From contig JAWXUF010000029.1 in the NCBI GenBank assembly GCA_044432865.1, positions 1 to 15,602 on the forward strand: 15,602 bases of DNA, written 5' to 3'. The translations under genes and the position numbers were made by a program. Below the pieces are notes generated by a model. The model was not told the DNA's origin. It ran no database searches and saw only the letters and a list, made by a program, of their open reading frames with translations. The DNA comes from JAWXUE01 sp044432865 (GTDB lineage: Bacteria; Bacillota_I; Bacilli_A; Acholeplasmatales; Anaeroplasmataceae). Below are positions 14,704-15,602 of the stretch, in pieces (the first letter of the stretch is position 1; each line of letters begins with the position of its first letter).

Positions 14704-15600
14704 CTATTCTATATTTTCATCACAAGTGTACCATATTCTTGTTATATTACAAATTGATACAATACCTATTGTAGTTTCTCCTTCTGTGCTTGTAAAACTA
14801 AATTTAAATAAACCTTGTGAAACTTCTAAAGGTGTTACATTTTGAAATCTAGTTAATTTAGGATTATCATCTACAGCTAAACTAATAGAATCACAGGTAT
14901 GATAAGTAATTAAGTTAAATAAGAAATTGTATAAATCTATTGTTTTCTCACAAGTTGAATCATCTACATAAGAAGGCAATGTTAAATTTCGAAGATATTC
15001 TCCAATTAAAGTTGTTTCATCAGCAAATACAGCAATACTTTTACAAAGTTGTGCTATATGTTTAATATTAACTTCATCTTGCGTATTAGATATTAAACTA
15101 TATAAAGATGTGTCATCTTGAATAGTTGGAATAATAACATCTATTAAATGTGTATTATCTTTACCATTTAAAGAAGAAGCATCATAAAAATCTATTACAG
15201 CATCTGATAGATTCTCATTACCTTCATATGGTAAACCTCCTAAAATATTATTTTGTTGTATTGATATATTTGTAAATAATTCATCTAATGTATTTGTACA
15301 AGTTTTATCACAACAAGATCCAGCAGGCCCAGCAGGTCCCACAGGACCTTGTTCACCTGGTAATCCACAACCAGTGTCACCCTTAGGACCTTGAACACCT
15401 TGAGGACCAGTTGCCCCAGTTAAACCCGTAGGTCCAGTTACTCCTTGTAATCCTTGAGGCCCAGTAAGTCCCTGTACACCCTGTGGTCCAGTTAAACCAA
15501 TAGGTCCTTGAGACCCTATTTCACCCTGAGGTCCAGCTATACCTTGAGGACCCTGAATACCTGTTTCTCCCTGTAACCCTTGTGGTCCAATTTCACCAGT
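14704..15600 (-). CDS. Collagen-like (Gly-X-Y) protein, 5' end outside the window
   Basis: The last 298 codons are visible and the reading frame runs off the right edge. The first part is collagen-like: 25 uninterrupted Gly-X-Y triplets, a two-residue break (Gly-Cys, 15372-15367), then 5 more triplets. Gln and Thr dominate the Y position and Pro is common at X (GPQ, GLT, GVT), the style of Bacillota exosporium, phage and surface collagens. The repeat ends in GSCCDKTC, a Cys cluster. The rest, about 200 residues, is a non-repetitive acidic domain with several more Cys that I do not recognise; it is not an obvious BclA C-terminal domain. The in-frame GTG at 15342 is not a start, because the triplets continue upstream in phase. 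It probably forms a trimeric fibre on the cell or spore surface (inference). Stop is TAG. Confidence 0.88.
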   Translation of the reverse strand, partial: TGEIGPQGLQGETGIQGPQGIAGPQGEIGSQGPIGLTGPQGVQGLTGPQGLQGVTGPTGLTGATGPQGVQGPKGDTGCGLPGEQGPVGPAGPAGSCCDKTCTNTLDELFTNISIQQNNILGGLPYEGNENLSDAVIDFYDASSLNGKDNTHLIDVIIPTIQDDTSLYSLISNTQDEVNIKHIAQLCKSIAVFADETTLIGEYLRNLTLPSYVDDSTCEKTIDLYNFLFNLITYHTCDSISLAVDDNPKLTRFQNVTPLEVSQGLFKFSFTSTEGETTIGIVSICNITRIWYTCDENIE

Positions 15601-15602
15601 AT

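Noticed and set aside
15340..15342. GTG at 15342 as the start of the collagen-like gene
   Set aside because: Gly-X-Y triplets continue upstream in the same frame to the window edge, so this GTG is an internal Val.
15343..15602. Repetitive DNA at the right edge as a CRISPR or satellite array
   Set aside because: The periodicity is 9 bases per Gly-X-Y triplet, with varied codons and no constant repeat or spacer; it is a coding repeat.

Overview
The window is very AT-rich (clearly under one third G+C by eye) and reads as a Bacillota-type chromosome on the Bacilli/Mollicutes side. Every gene has a Shine-Dalgarno (SD) site of the GGAGG type, promoters are of the extended -10 type (TGnTATAAT), there is a preQ1-I riboswitch and a cre-like CcpA site, terminators are intrinsic, and one gene is a lipoprotein of the Gram-positive style. 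Tryptophan is encoded by TGG and all reading frames stay open under the standard bacterial code, so this is not a code-4 mollicute. The species cannot be named from the sequence. A polysaccharide lyase, MBG repeats and a collagen-like surface protein suggest a host-associated or polymer-rich (gut or marine) habitat.

Layout, left to right. (1) Positions 1-221 form a divergent intergenic region: the first codons of a leftward gene at the edge, then a strong promoter for a small two-helix membrane protein of unknown role (222-725). (2) A CorA-type divalent cation transporter (834-1775) with its own promoter and terminator. (3) A 950-residue surface lipoprotein (1909-4761) with three MBG-like repeats, a beta-sandwich module and a PL6 (alginate lyase/chondroitinase B) beta-helix with an intact catalytic Lys/Arg pair; a cre-like operator lies on its start site. 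(4) A preQ1-I riboswitch and attenuator controlling queC-yhhQ-queF (4947-6815), which make, import and reduce preQ0; queD and queE are absent here. (5) A compact group: msrA, an ArAE-type membrane protein, an unrecognised acidic protein and an ornithine cyclodeaminase/mu-crystallin family dehydrogenase (6898-9867), ended by a strong terminator. (6) Two adjacent MacB-like ABC half-transporters (10034-14489), each with an ATPase fused to an FtsX-type permease, probably a heterodimer. (7) On the minus strand at the right edge, the 3' part of a gene for a collagen-like (Gly-X-Y) protein.

The genes look like ordinary chromosomal modules, each with its own promoter and terminator. I see no transposase, integrase, phage gene, CRISPR array, tRNA or rRNA. 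No clearly new multi-gene system is evident. The points most worth a second look are the apparent ATT start of queC with its riboswitch platform, the cre-controlled PL6 lipoprotein, the cyclodeaminase-family enzyme without the catalytic Asp, the collagen-like protein, and a possible small RNA near 14600-14690.
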